From positions 174,832 through 238,831 of the forward strand of contig NZ_JAAIWM010000006.1 in NCBI RefSeq assembly GCF_011008845.1: a DNA stretch of 64,000 nucleotides, read 5' to 3'. The first letter of the stretch is position 1, and each line of letters begins with the position of its first letter. Origin of the DNA: Bacillus mesophilus (lineage in GTDB: Bacteria; Bacillota; Bacilli; Bacillales; SA4). A program made the position numbers and the translations under genes. Below, piece after piece: positions 17,888 through 25,903 of the stretch. The notes under the pieces were generated by a model. It did not search any database. It was not told where the DNA came from and saw only the letters and a program-made list of their open reading frames with translations.

Positions 17888-19288
17888 GTGATTAATTGGT
17901 ATCAAGAAGTGTTAGCACGTAAGGAAGAACTTTTAAATGATCTAGTAGGTCTTTTGAAAATTGAAAGTATCAAGGATGAAAGTACAATAACGCCTCAGTA
18001 CCCTATGGGTGAGAAGGTAGGAGAGGCATTAGATTATATGCTATCAATATCCGAGTCATCAGGGTTAAAAACTAAGAATGTAGATGGATATGCTGGATAT
18101 GCGGAGATGGGACAAGGAAATAATGAGGATGCTGTTGGGATCTTATGTCATGTTGATGTAGTTCCAGCAACAGGTGAGTGGAGTAGCCCTCCCTTTGAAC
18201 CAACGATTCGTGATGGTAAGCTATATGCTAGAGGAGCCATTGATGACAAAGGGCCTACAATAGCAGCATATTACGGAATGAAAATCGTAAAGGAATTAGG
18301 ACTGCCTCTTCAAAAAAGAGTAAGGATGATCTTTGGAACTGATGAAGAGAGTGGAATGAGCTGCATGAAGCATTATCAACAGGTTGAGCAGATGCCGGCT
18401 GTTGGCTTTGCGCCTGATGCTGACTTTCCTATTATCAATGCTGAAAAAGGACAGCTAAATGTAATGCTTATGATTGGTAACAGTAATGAAGTGGATGACG
18501 GAGAGGTACAACTCCGATCCTTTAAAGCAGGAGAAAGAGGAAATATGGTTCCTGAGAAAGCAGTTGCAATTATAACAGGAAATGTGGATCATCTTATTCA
18601 TGAATTCGAAGGCTTCTGTAATGAAAAGGGATTAAAGCGTAAAATCAATCATCATGAAAATGAAGTGGAAATCATTTTATTTGGTGTATCTGCACATGGA
18701 ATGGAGCCGCATATTGGCTTAAATGCAGGTACAACACTAGCAAGCTTTCTACGAGCCTTTGATTTTACAGGAGAAGCTGCTCAGTACTTAGATTTTCTTG
18801 ACGATCTACATGAAGATTATGAGGGGAACAGCCTTGATATCGCTTATAGAGATGATGTAACAGGACCTTTAACGGTTAATCCTGGAATTCTCCATTTTGG
18901 ACAAAGTGGGGGCAGCGTTCATCTGAACATTCGTTGTCCAGTCACGACTGATTTTGAAGAAACGAAGGAAAAGCTAACTCTAAATATTAACCAAAAGGGG
19001 CTTCATGTTGAAGAAATAAAAGAATCACAACCACATCATGTGGGAGCAGAGCATCCAATGATCGAGGCTTTACAAGAGGCTTATCAAGGTGAAACTGGTT
19101 TAGAACCAACACTACTCTCAACTGGTGGTGCAACGTATGCTCGGTTTATGGAAAATGGTGTAGCGTTTGGGGCATGTTTCCCAGGCAAAGAAATGACAGC
19201 CCACCAAAAGGACGAGTATATTGAAGTGGAAGATCTACTAAAGGCAACAGCAATTTATGCTAGAGCTATCTATAATTTGGCGAAATAG
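17888..19288 (+). CDS. pepV: M20 family dipeptidase PepV
   Basis: A 466-residue cytoplasmic zinc dipeptidase of the PepV/YtjP type that would cleave dipeptides. The zinc-site motifs are LCHVDVVPATGEWSSPPFEP with the first His and Asp, RGAIDDKGP with the bridging Asp, and FGTDEESGM with the general-base Glu pair; the late TAHQKDEYIE has the last His ligand. The GTG start sits 8 nt after AGAAGAGG; the in-frame GTG nine bases earlier overlaps that site. Family length is about 460-470, so it is complete. Confidence 0.92.
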   Translation: MINWYQEVLARKEELLNDLVGLLKIESIKDESTITPQYPMGEKVGEALDYMLSISESSGLKTKNVDGYAGYAEMGQGNNEDAVGILCHVDVVPATGEWSSPPFEPTIRDGKLYARGAIDDKGPTIAAYYGMKIVKELGLPLQKRVRMIFGTDEESGMSCMKHYQQVEQMPAVGFAPDADFPIINAEKGQLNVMLMIGNSNEVDDGEVQLRSFKAGERGNMVPEKAVAIITGNVDHLIHEFEGFCNEKGLKRKINHHENEVEIILFGVSAHGMEPHIGLNAGTTLASFLRAFDFTGEAAQYLDFLDDLHEDYEGNSLDIAYRDDVTGPLTVNPGILHFGQSGGSVHLNIRCPVTTDFEETKEKLTLNINQKGLHVEEIKESQPHHVGAEHPMIEALQEAYQGETGLEPTLLSTGGATYARFMENGVAFGACFPGKEMTAHQKDEYIEVEDLLKATAIYARAIYNLAK

Positions 19289-19412
19289 AGCATATTGATG
19301 TATCCTTTGCGGGATTTTATTGACCTTTTTCATGCCCCTGTTTTTTATGTATAAAACGATAAAATCTTGGTTGTAAAAACAAACTTAAACTAACTAAACA
19401 ATAAAGATTGTC

Positions 19413-19473
19413 TCTTTAGAAGAGAGGGCTAGACTTGTTTTATCGCTAGTCCCCTTCTAGAGACAATCTTTTT
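19413..19473. terminator. Bidirectional terminator between pepV and sspH
   Basis: AAAGATTGTCTCT and its complement AGAGACAATCTTT flank a longer imperfect stem, with A and T runs at either side. It can end both pepV (+) and the spore-protein gene (-), whose stop codon touches it. Confidence 0.75.
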
Positions 19474-19651
19474 ATTTTTCGACTAACTGATCAACTGTCA
19501 CACTAATCTTTTTAGTTGGATCATTAAGGGGATGGACAGTTGCTTGTCCATTACTTTGATCAACATGTTCAATGTACACTTTTTCTCCGTTATAGATTAC
19601 ATCGATCATTTCTGGTGAAGAAGCGATTTCTTGTGTGCGTTTTGAATCCAT
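19472..19651 (-). CDS. sspH: Small acid-soluble spore protein, H type
   Basis: A 59-residue protein with the H-type spore-protein pattern: DSKRTQEIASS at the N-terminus, IYNGEKVYIEHVDQSNGQATVH in the middle and VTVDQLVEK at the end, close to B. subtilis SspH in length and layout. Minor SASPs are made in the forespore and stay in the spore core; their precise role is unclear. The second of two adjacent ATGs was chosen because GGAGGT then has a 6-nt spacing. A longer upstream open frame has no ribosome-binding site. Confidence 0.85.
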   Translation of the reverse strand: MDSKRTQEIASSPEMIDVIYNGEKVYIEHVDQSNGQATVHPLNDPTKKISVTVDQLVEK

Positions 19652-19786
19652 CATGCCACCTCCTTGTTTTTTAGACATTGTTACTATTTGTATTAAAGCT
19701 TTTTTTATGCTTGAACATCTTGAATAAATTGGAAGATGGGTTTTTAGAGTACTGAAAGACAAGACTATGCATTCAAGCCTTTGCCT

Positions 19787-21004
19787 TTAGTATTTCTCAA
19801 TTGCAGTAAGTTCAACTTTCTTCTTTAGCTTAATCAGAGAGAGTGTATACACGACTCCTCCTAAACCAGTTATTATTCCACATATGATTCCAACTATGTG
19901 AAAACCAAACGAGCTGTAGAACATTCCCATAATAAAAGATCCAGTAGCGACTGCAAGGTTTGTTGACAAGCTATATAAAGACATGATTCTACCCCTTAAC
20001 TCAGTTGATTGATTACTCAATAGTGAACTAATACTTGTTAGAACAACACTTTGAAGGGCTCCCCAAACTACTAATAGGATATAAAAAATAAGTAGAGGAA
20101 CCTTTACACTAGACAAAGCGAAAAGTGTTACCGATAAACCGATTAGAGCAGTAATTAAGGCTGCCTTTTTTCCAAAAAAATCAACAATTACACCAGCAAG
20201 AGGGCTAAGGGCAATACCTATACCATAAAACAAAATGACTTTCCCGGATTCACTTACATTTAGTTGGTAAGCCTGCTGAACATAGCTCCCTAAAAAGGTG
20301 TAGACTCCGTAGAATCCGAACATATTGCAAAACGTTGTAAAAAGTAGAAGGGTAACTTGTTTTTCATTTAATGCTATAAATAGATGCTGAAAGAATCCAT
20401 TTTGCTTTTGGTGGTGGTATTCAGCACTCTGCTCTGTCTTAAGTAGAGTTAAAGACAGCGTGGATATTATTATACTTAACAATCCTATGAGGATAAACGT
20501 CCACCGCCAATGATATAAATCCCCAATATAAGCCCCCAGTGGAATTCCTAAAATTAAGGATAGGGACCAGCCAGATAAAACGATTCCCATCACCCTTCCT
20601 CGAAATTTAAATGGGACTTGGTCACCAACAAATGCATAGGCAGTGGGAATATAAATTCCAGCACAGATTCCAGAAAGCAATCTGCCTATTAACAGAATCA
20701 ACATATTTGGAGCAATGGCACACAGGAAGCTCGTTACTGAAAAAATAAGTAAGCTCACACCCATTAATCGCGCCCTAGAAACCCGGTCAATGAAAGGAGC
20801 AATAAAGGGTACAACTAAACCAATAGCTAACCCGTATAAACTTACTGAGAGGGATGCTAAAGAAAAGGTCGTATTGAGATCACGAACTAGTTCAGGTAGA
20901 AGAGGAGATAAGATTAGTTCGTCTGATCCCACTAAAAAAATACCAGAGATTAATATAAACGTTACAAATAAGGGGAACTGTTCCTTTTTATTTTGATTGT
21001 TCAT
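19787..21004 (-). CDS. MFS transporter, drug-efflux (DHA1) type
   Basis: A 405-residue 12-helix major-facilitator protein. Helix 1 starts near residue 12, and between helices 2 and 3 is APFIDRVSRARLMG, the loop-2/3 motif; motif-C-like GWSLSLILGIPLGAYIGD is in helix 5, supporting an exporter (drug/H+ antiporter) role. The substrate is unknown. It is divergent from an Lrp-type regulator gene 266 bp away, which is a common arrangement for a regulator that controls its transporter, so amino-acid or metabolite export is possible. No terminator was identified after the stop. Confidence 0.85.
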   Translation of the reverse strand: MNNQNKKEQFPLFVTFILISGIFLVGSDELILSPLLPELVRDLNTTFSLASLSVSLYGLAIGLVVPFIAPFIDRVSRARLMGVSLLIFSVTSFLCAIAPNMLILLIGRLLSGICAGIYIPTAYAFVGDQVPFKFRGRVMGIVLSGWSLSLILGIPLGAYIGDLYHWRWTFILIGLLSIIISTLSLTLLKTEQSAEYHHQKQNGFFQHLFIALNEKQVTLLLFTTFCNMFGFYGVYTFLGSYVQQAYQLNVSESGKVILFYGIGIALSPLAGVIVDFFGKKAALITALIGLSVTLFALSSVKVPLLIFYILLVVWGALQSVVLTSISSLLSNQSTELRGRIMSLYSLSTNLAVATGSFIMGMFYSSFGFHIVGIICGIITGLGGVVYTLSLIKLKKKVELTAIEKY

Positions 21005-21168
21005 TAGCTTTCAACTACTTTCATTAAGTATTTTCTACAGTATAGCTAATGAAATTAAGGTTTGTTATAATTTTATTGAATGATATTAACATTCCATATA
21101 AGGTTCAAATGTTGGACTCTATGGTCTATGTACATAGTGGTTTTTGCTTAATTTCATAAAGTAAAATG

Positions 21169-21213
21169 AACAGTTCCTTTTCCCAGCGGGTTTAGTAAAA
21201 ACAGTTCTTTACT
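21169..21213. promoter_or_regulatory. Possible Lrp operator region between MFS and regulator genes
   Basis: The octamer AACAGTTC occurs at 21169-21176 and again at 21200-21207, 31 bp apart or about three helical turns. The second copy lies inside the inverted repeat AGTAAA...TTTACT (21194-21213). Phased sites are typical for Lrp-family octamers, but the motif itself has no known match. Confidence 0.4.
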
Positions 21214-21270
21214 GTATAAAATAATTAGTTTCTAGCAAGGAAAAATATGCAAAGATAGGGGAATCGAAGG

Positions 21271-21744
21271 ATGGATCAGATTGATTTACATCTATTATCT
21301 TTACTAAAGGTAAACTCGAAAATGAAATATGCGGAGATGGGAACTGAAGTACATCTATCTGCACCTGCTGTTCATGAAAGGATTAAAAAGTTAGAAAAAA
21401 ACGGAGTCATAAAAAATTATACAATCGAAACTAATCCTAAAAAACTAGGGTTATCGGTGTGTGCACTTATTAGTATCACGTTATCGAATGTTACCTTGTG
21501 CTCAGATGCAGTTATAGAATTGGAAAAAATTCATGAAGTTGAAGAATGTTTTAGTACGGCGGGTGAGGAGAGCCTTCTCATAAAGATCAGAACCAAGGAT
21601 ACTGATTCTTTGGAGCAGCTCTTGGTTAAATTGAGATCTATTTCAGGAGTTGAAAGAACATTAACTAAAATTGTGCTAACTTCTCATTTTGAAAGAACCG
21701 CTCTCCATAGTCCGAAAAACGAAGAAAGTATCAGTGGATTGTAA
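21271..21744 (+). CDS. Lrp/AsnC family transcriptional regulator
   Basis: A 157-residue regulator with an N-terminal winged helix (residues 1-55; LLSLLKVNSKMKYAEMG and HLSAPAVHERIKKLEKNGVI as recognition helix) and a C-terminal RAM/effector domain (EVEECFSTAGEESLLIKIRTKD). Such proteins sense amino acids and wrap DNA as octamers. It likely controls the divergent MFS gene and itself. A weak TATAAA-type promoter element lies upstream. The last residues (about 140-157) are non-conserved tail. The ATG has AGGGGAATCGAAGG upstream. Confidence 0.88.
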   Translation: MDQIDLHLLSLLKVNSKMKYAEMGTEVHLSAPAVHERIKKLEKNGVIKNYTIETNPKKLGLSVCALISITLSNVTLCSDAVIELEKIHEVEECFSTAGEESLLIKIRTKDTDSLEQLLVKLRSISGVERTLTKIVLTSHFERTALHSPKNEESISGL

Positions 21745-21794
21745 TACGGGACAGAAATTAGATATTCTTGGAAGGTTACTAACATCTTATAAAC

Positions 21795-21983
21795 ATATCC
21801 ACAAATACACATCCTTACAAATGCCTATAATAAAGGGTTTTACACAAACTTATTCACATTATCCACAGAAAAGGGTTGAGTTATCCACAATTTCAACCAT
21901 GGTATTAAAGTCCTTATAAAATAACTAGTTATCCTATATATCCACAATTCGTTGTGGATTGTGGATAAGTTAATTGTGAATAA
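21795..21983. promoter_or_regulatory. Cluster of DnaA boxes
   Basis: Seven 9-mers match the DnaA box TTATCCACA within 190 bp. Perfect copies are at 21859-21867, 21881-21889 and, reversed, 21960-21968. One-mismatch copies are at 21795-21803, 21850-21858, 21938-21946 and, reversed, 21975-21983. Two boxes directly abut (21850-21867). No dnaA, dnaN or other oriC genes are near, so this looks like a chromosomal DnaA-binding cluster rather than the origin. The nearby short open frame on the plus strand runs through the boxes and is not a gene. Confidence 0.8.
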
Positions 21984-22019
21984 AAAAGTGAAGGTGGAAT
22001 AGACCACCTTCACTTTTTT
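21983..22019. terminator. Bidirectional terminator next to yfhD
   Basis: AAAAAAGTGAAGGTGG and CCACCTTCACTTTTTT form a perfect 16-bp stem around AATAGA. It ends yfhD on the minus strand and can also insulate the DnaA-box region from the plus side. Confidence 0.85.
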
Positions 22020-22024
22020 ATCTA

Positions 22025-22213
22025 TTATTTCCTAGATTTTGCTCTTTCGTCTGCAGCTTTTGAGCGTTCTTGTGCTTGTAGATCATCTGTATCAGCTAGC
22101 TCTTGGGAAAATTCGATATCCCGGCCATCTGAAGGCAATTTTGCATAGCTAGGCGTTTGTGGTAAAGAAGAAGTATTTTTATCTCTATTGCTATGTCCGT
22201 GATGTGTTGGCAT
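22025..22213 (-). CDS. yfhD: YfhD family protein
   Basis: A 62-residue, highly charged, cysteine-free protein without a signal or membrane segment. The pattern (N-terminal HGHSNRDKN, LPQTP, then EFSQELADTDDLQAQERSKAADERAKSRK) resembles B. subtilis YfhD, including the acidic ELAD(T/A)DD stretch. Function is unknown. It is downstream of yfhE on the same strand, in the same order as in B. subtilis, and is followed by a strong terminator. Confidence 0.75.
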   Translation of the reverse strand: MPTHHGHSNRDKNTSSLPQTPSYAKLPSDGRDIEFSQELADTDDLQAQERSKAADERAKSRK

Positions 22214-22290
22214 TTTACAATCCCTCCATGCTAATGTAATCTTTGTTCTTGATTATCTTTTCACGAAGGGAGAAAGTTATTACGGTATTA

Positions 22291-22422
22291 TTAGGAATTA
22301 CGCTTATTGCTGATAAAGCCACCAGCGCGATCAGCCATTCTAAACTCACGTGAATATGTAACCTCTTGCATGCTACTTAGGGTGCTTTTTGATTTGTCTT
22401 TTCTTCGTTTGTTATCAGCCAT
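22291..22422 (-). CDS. yfhE: YfhE family small protein
   Basis: A 43-residue basic protein: MADNKRRKDKSKS followed by LSSMQEVTYSREFRMADRAGG. The LS(S/T)xQEVxYxREF...ADRAGG pattern fits the small YfhE family of Bacillus. The start has GAGGG upstream at a suitable distance. Function is unknown; location next to yfhD in conserved order supports that it is a real gene despite its size. Confidence 0.7.
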   Translation of the reverse strand: MADNKRRKDKSKSTLSSMQEVTYSREFRMADRAGGFISNKRNS

Positions 22423-22507
22423 TTATAAATCCCTCACTTTTCCATGAACTTACTATCATCGTTGCCGTAATGGAATCACTTTATTCATGAAATAAATAAA
22501 TAAGAAA

Positions 22508-22744
22508 AGCATAAGCGCCCTGGTTAGCCCCGACAAGCAAATGTTCCACCGAGAAAAAAGGGGTGGTTTTCCCCTTTATTCTCGGTGGGTTATCCCGGTC
22601 TAACTGGCGCTAACTAAAGGAATAAAAAATTTAGTTTGAATTAAAGCGCCAGTAAGACCCCGATTGGTTCAACTAACCATCAGAAAATCACTGATGGAAG
22701 TTTCACTGTATCTGACCTCGAGGGGCTGGGCGCTGGAGCTAGAC
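22508..22744. repeat. Modular structured repeat, copy 1
   Basis: This 237-bp element starts near AGCGCCC and ends GGGCTGGGCGCTGGAGCTAG. It holds a long hairpin (CACCGAGAA...AAAGGGG paired with CCCCTTTATTCTCGGTG) followed by a 147-bp block (22588-22734) almost identical to 60350-60497. The block contains a CTGGCGCT/AGCGCCAG stem and a small ATCAG/CTGAT hairpin. It fills the gap between yfhE and the GNAT terminator. No open frame with a ribosome-binding site is present. Confidence 0.85.
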
Positions 22745-22745
22745 A

Positions 22746-22773
22746 CAAAAAAGCCTACCATAATGGCAGGCTT
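22746..22773 (-). terminator. Terminator after the GNAT gene
   Basis: AAGCCTaCCAT and ATGGcAGGCTT pair, with the U run on the minus-strand transcript side. Confidence 0.8.
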
Positions 22774-22786
22774 GAAAAAATAAAAT

Positions 22787-23344
22787 TTATGCTTCTTTCA
22801 AATGTTCTTCCTGGAATACATAAGGCTGTCTCATTGAATGAAGGTTATAAAGATCCTTTGGAATTTCAAACAGATTATATATATCTGCAGTAGCATTTAG
22901 TTCATCATATAAACTTTTTCTTGTCTCATTTGCAAAGATTGTGTAAGGAAGCTTTTCAGCAGCGCTAAAGGATCTACCGTTAACCTTACGTATTCTCATA
23001 AAGATACGCTCTATTCCTAAATCAAAGAACAGTTCATCAAAAAAGGCATCTTTAGCAATTTTATTATAGCCTTTTCCATGGTATGGTTTACCAAGCCAGG
23101 TTCCTAAGAAGCCAGCACCATCCTGGATATCAAACAAATTAATCGTGCCTATTGGGTTTCCCCACTCATCAAGAATTGTACGTGAAATAATTTCACCGCG
23201 TTCTTCAGCTTCAATCGTCTGTTTTGTTAGGAACAGGAATTCTTCATAGGTTGCTGCTTTTTGACGCACAAAAGGAAAGACATCTGGGTGCACCATTAGC
23301 TCATAAAGAGCATGGCAGTCTTGTAGATCACGTTTCTTTAGCAT
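22787..23344 (-). CDS. GNAT family N-acetyltransferase (RimJ/RimL-like)
   Basis: A 185-residue acetyltransferase of the ribosomal-protein/aminoglycoside-like GNAT group. The acetyl-CoA loop is seen in GTWLGKPYHGKGYNKIAKDAFFD (about residues 80-102), followed by the conserved beta-strand LGIERIFMRIRKVNGRSFSAAEKL. The acceptor is unknown. GGAGGG lies upstream of the ATG. A roughly 200-nt leader with a tRNA T-arm-like hairpin precedes it, and a clear terminator follows, so it is a single-gene unit. It sits between yfhE and yfhF, where B. subtilis has no such gene. Confidence 0.85.
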   Translation of the reverse strand: MLKKRDLQDCHALYELMVHPDVFPFVRQKAATYEEFLFLTKQTIEAEERGEIISRTILDEWGNPIGTINLFDIQDGAGFLGTWLGKPYHGKGYNKIAKDAFFDELFFDLGIERIFMRIRKVNGRSFSAAEKLPYTIFANETRKSLYDELNATADIYNLFEIPKDLYNLHSMRQPYVFQEEHLKEA

Positions 23345-23398
23345 GCTTTATCCCTCCAATCATGAGGGCAGAAAAAGCCCATAAGTAAGTAGGACTTC

Positions 23399-23476
23399 AC
23401 CCTCGAAATTTTTTAATATGTTAGCTAAAAAAATTTCGGGGTGGGAATCGAACCCACTAGGACCAGTCATGCTGGT
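23399..23476 (-). other. Structured 5' leader of the GNAT gene with a tRNA T-arm-like hairpin
   Basis: On the minus strand, GTGGG-TTCGATT-CCCAC (23441-23457) is an exact tRNA-type T arm with 5-bp stem and 7-nt loop. It is preceded by ACCAG-CATGA-CTGGT (23462-23476). The 3' strand of the T arm, with CCCGAAATTTTTTT, can pair instead with AAAAAAATTTCGAGGGTG downstream (23399-23415 with 23427-23443). No matching 5' acceptor strand or 7-nt anticodon loop is present, so it is not a tRNA gene. It may be a tRNA remnant or an unknown leader RNA. Confidence 0.5.
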
Positions 23477-23599
23477 GGCGCACCATTTGCCTTTCCCTAA
23501 TTTATACTTGTGGATATAAAGTTTTAGGTATGTTATATATTCTTATGAATACTTAAAGTATAATACGATAAAATTTGTAAAAAAGATACTACTTTTTTG

Positions 23600-24724
23600 T
23601 TAATTTTTTTTGTAAATTATTTCCCCATTAATCATCGTTAAACGAGCCTTTGCAAGATAGTGAAAAGGGTGATGACTCCACAATACAATATCAGCATCCT
23701 TACCGACTTCGAGACTGCCTACACGGTCATCTACGCGAAGATTTCGTGCCGGTGTAATGGTAATTCCCTCAAGTGCTTTTTGTTCATCAAGTCCTTCACG
23801 AACAGCTAATGCTGCACAAATATTTAAGTATTGAATTGGTGTATACGGATGGTCAGTTGTAATCGATACTTCAACCCCGGCATCGGCTAATACTTGATAG
23901 GTAATCCATGATTTATTTTTAAGTTCAATCTTACTACGACGTGTTAGTGTAGGTCCCACACTAACCTTCACATTTTTTCCTTCAAATTCACTAGGAATTA
24001 AATGCCCTTCCGTACAATGCTCAATTCTATAATCAAGGTCAAATTCTTCTGCAAAGCGCATGCCTGACATAATGTCGTCCGCACGGTGAGCATGAATTCG
24101 AACAGGAATTTCTCTGTTAAGAACTTTCACGATCGGTGCAATTCGTATATCCTCTGGATGATTGCTGTATTTCGCCTTGTAGAAGGCTTCGCGCAGCATT
24201 CCCATAATCCCCATTCTTGTAATAGAGTCATTACTACCATGACTATGAATGCGTTTTGGATTTTCACCAAGTGCAATTTTTAAACCTGCTGTTTCCTGTA
24301 GTAGCATTTTTGACACGCTACGACCATGTGTCTTAATAACGGAGGTTGTACCACCAATCACGTTAGCACTACCTGGCATAATATGTGCGGTTGTGATTCC
24401 ATGCTGTATGGCATCTGAAAAGGCCGTGTCTAATGGGTGTAGACTATCCAATGCTCTTATATGTGGTGTAAGTGGTTCGATTGTTTCATTTGCATCATTA
24501 CCAGCCCAACCAGTTCCTTCATCATAAAGACCTAGATGTGTGTGAACATCAACGAGGCCAGGAAATAGAAGCATTTCTTTGCAATCAACAACGAAGGCAT
24601 CTTCAGTAGGTTGAATGTTATATCCGATTTCTTTGATTTTACCGTCTTCTACAAATAAGTCTGCGTTATGTAGAGGAGGGCTTGTTACGGGATAAATGGT
24701 TGCATTTTTAAATAGGGTTTTCAT
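23600..24724 (-). CDS. Amidohydrolase (imidazolonepropionase-like)
   Basis: A 374-residue metal-dependent amidohydrolase. The first metal motif is LFPGLVDVHTHLGLYDEG near residue 55, with further ligand candidates in RIHAHRADDI and RIEHCTEGH and the late Asp in SITTDHPYTP. The C-terminus has the TITPARNLRVDDRVGSLEVGKDADIVLW block typical of the superfamily. There is no signal peptide. The true substrate is unknown; related enzymes act on imidazolonepropionate or isoaspartyl peptides. It stands alone between the GNAT leader and yfhF. Confidence 0.85.
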   Translation of the reverse strand: MKTLFKNATIYPVTSPPLHNADLFVEDGKIKEIGYNIQPTEDAFVVDCKEMLLFPGLVDVHTHLGLYDEGTGWAGNDANETIEPLTPHIRALDSLHPLDTAFSDAIQHGITTAHIMPGSANVIGGTTSVIKTHGRSVSKMLLQETAGLKIALGENPKRIHSHGSNDSITRMGIMGMLREAFYKAKYSNHPEDIRIAPIVKVLNREIPVRIHAHRADDIMSGMRFAEEFDLDYRIEHCTEGHLIPSEFEGKNVKVSVGPTLTRRSKIELKNKSWITYQVLADAGVEVSITTDHPYTPIQYLNICAALAVREGLDEQKALEGITITPARNLRVDDRVGSLEVGKDADIVLWSHHPFHYLAKARLTMINGEIIYKKN

Positions 24725-24801
24725 TGTGTTACTCCTTCGTTTCTAAAGATTACTTTTATTTTAGGATCTATCACAAATTGGTAGTAATTAAAAGTGTCCA
24801 C

Positions 24802-24875
24802 TTCATTGCGTTCCAGACACTTGCTTTCCGCGGGAGGAAGTCAAGTGTCATCCACTCCATTTCACTACCGTTGAA
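24802..24875. repeat. Remnant of the GC-rich long-hairpin repeat
   Basis: GTTCCAGACACTTGCTTTCCGCGGG matches the left part of the repeat at 1376 and 52470, but only about 75 bp is left, with a short GACACTTG/CAAGTGTC inverted repeat. It looks like a decayed copy D. Confidence 0.55.
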
Positions 24876-24913
24876 AACTGAGAGAATGTTGCAACTAACC
24901 TTAATAAATCAAT

Positions 24914-25816
24914 CTATTTTAATATGTCAGTTAATGCGTCTTCAAGTTTATTATAGGCAAATACATAGTCGCTGTCTTTAGCTTTTTGAGGCAATACTTT
25001 TTGGCCTTCTAGTACTAGGATGCTCATCTCTCCAAGCAGTGCTTTTAGGGCGAAGCTTGGGGCTGGGAGCCAGTGTGGTTTATTTAGAACTTGTGCGATT
25101 GTTTGTCCGAACTCTTTCATTTTTACTGGGCGAGGTGCTACTGTATTTATTGGCCCTTTAATACTTGGATTGGTAATGGCATGTTGAATAAGCCCGACAA
25201 CATCGTCTATGTGAACCCAGGAAAGCCATTGCTTCCCAGAGCCAACTGTCCCACCTGCCAGAAGTTTGTATGGTAAAACCATCTTCGGAAGTGCGCCTTC
25301 CTGAGAATCAAGGATAATTCCAAACCGTGTTAAAACAGTTCGAATTCCTAGTTTTTCTGCAGCTAAGGCTTCTTGCTCCCAAGTCACGACGGTTTTAGCT
25401 AAGAAATCCTCTCCATGCTCTTGGTCTGCTTCTGTAAATTCCTTTTCTCGAGAGATGCCATAATATCCTACCGCACTAGCATTGATTAGGACAGAAGGCT
25501 TAGTTTCAAGTTGGGCAAGAATTCGAATGACTTCTTTCGTTGCTTCTACTCGGCTATCTATAATTCGCTTTTTCCTGTCAGCTGTCCATCTCCCACTATT
25601 TAACGATTCCCCAGCTAAGTTTATAAATACGTCAATATCAGTTAACGAGTCTTCGGGTTTACTTCCTGAGGTTAACCATTGTACATAATGTAAGCCTTTT
25701 TCAGGAGTTTGTAGATTCTTTCTAGATAAAATGAATACTTCATGATTATTTTTCAAAAAAGCTTTTGTTAAAGCTTGGCCAACAAAGCCTGTACCACCAG
25801 TAATGGCTATTTTCAT
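24914..25816 (-). CDS. yfhF: NAD(P)-dependent epimerase-like protein YfhF (TIGR01777 type)
   Basis: A 300-residue extended SDR protein. It begins with the dinucleotide-binding ITGGTGFVGQALTKAF, has FINLAGESLNSGRW, the YYG/active-site region INASAVGYYG, and a C-terminal DUF1731 domain with APRPVKMKEFGQTIAQVLNKPHWLPAP. These are the features of the YfhF/SulA-like family, whose substrate is unknown (a cell-division-inhibitor name in older annotation is not supported). It is divergent from recX, as in B. subtilis, with an 87-bp gap that must hold both promoters. Confidence 0.9.
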   Translation of the reverse strand: MKIAITGGTGFVGQALTKAFLKNNHEVFILSRKNLQTPEKGLHYVQWLTSGSKPEDSLTDIDVFINLAGESLNSGRWTADRKKRIIDSRVEATKEVIRILAQLETKPSVLINASAVGYYGISREKEFTEADQEHGEDFLAKTVVTWEQEALAAEKLGIRTVLTRFGIILDSQEGALPKMVLPYKLLAGGTVGSGKQWLSWVHIDDVVGLIQHAITNPSIKGPINTVAPRPVKMKEFGQTIAQVLNKPHWLPAPSFALKALLGEMSILVLEGQKVLPQKAKDSDYVFAYNKLEDALTDILK

Positions 25817-25903
25817 TATGATTCCTCCAATTTAAAGTATCCTTATTCCTATAATCATAACATTTTCCTTAAATATGCTATATTTAAACATGAGGTGATC
25901 TAT

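Noticed and set aside
21689..21919. 76-codon plus-strand open frame after the Lrp gene
   Set aside because: It overlaps the end of the Lrp gene and continues through the DnaA boxes without a ribosome-binding site or known homology.
21795..21983. Chromosomal replication origin
   Set aside because: DnaA boxes are present but dnaA, dnaN, rpmH and recF are not nearby and no clear DNA-unwinding element with DnaA-trio pattern was seen.
23441..23476. tRNA gene
   Set aside because: A T arm is present, but there is no 5' acceptor strand, the anticodon-like hairpin has a 5-nt loop, and no CCA end follows.
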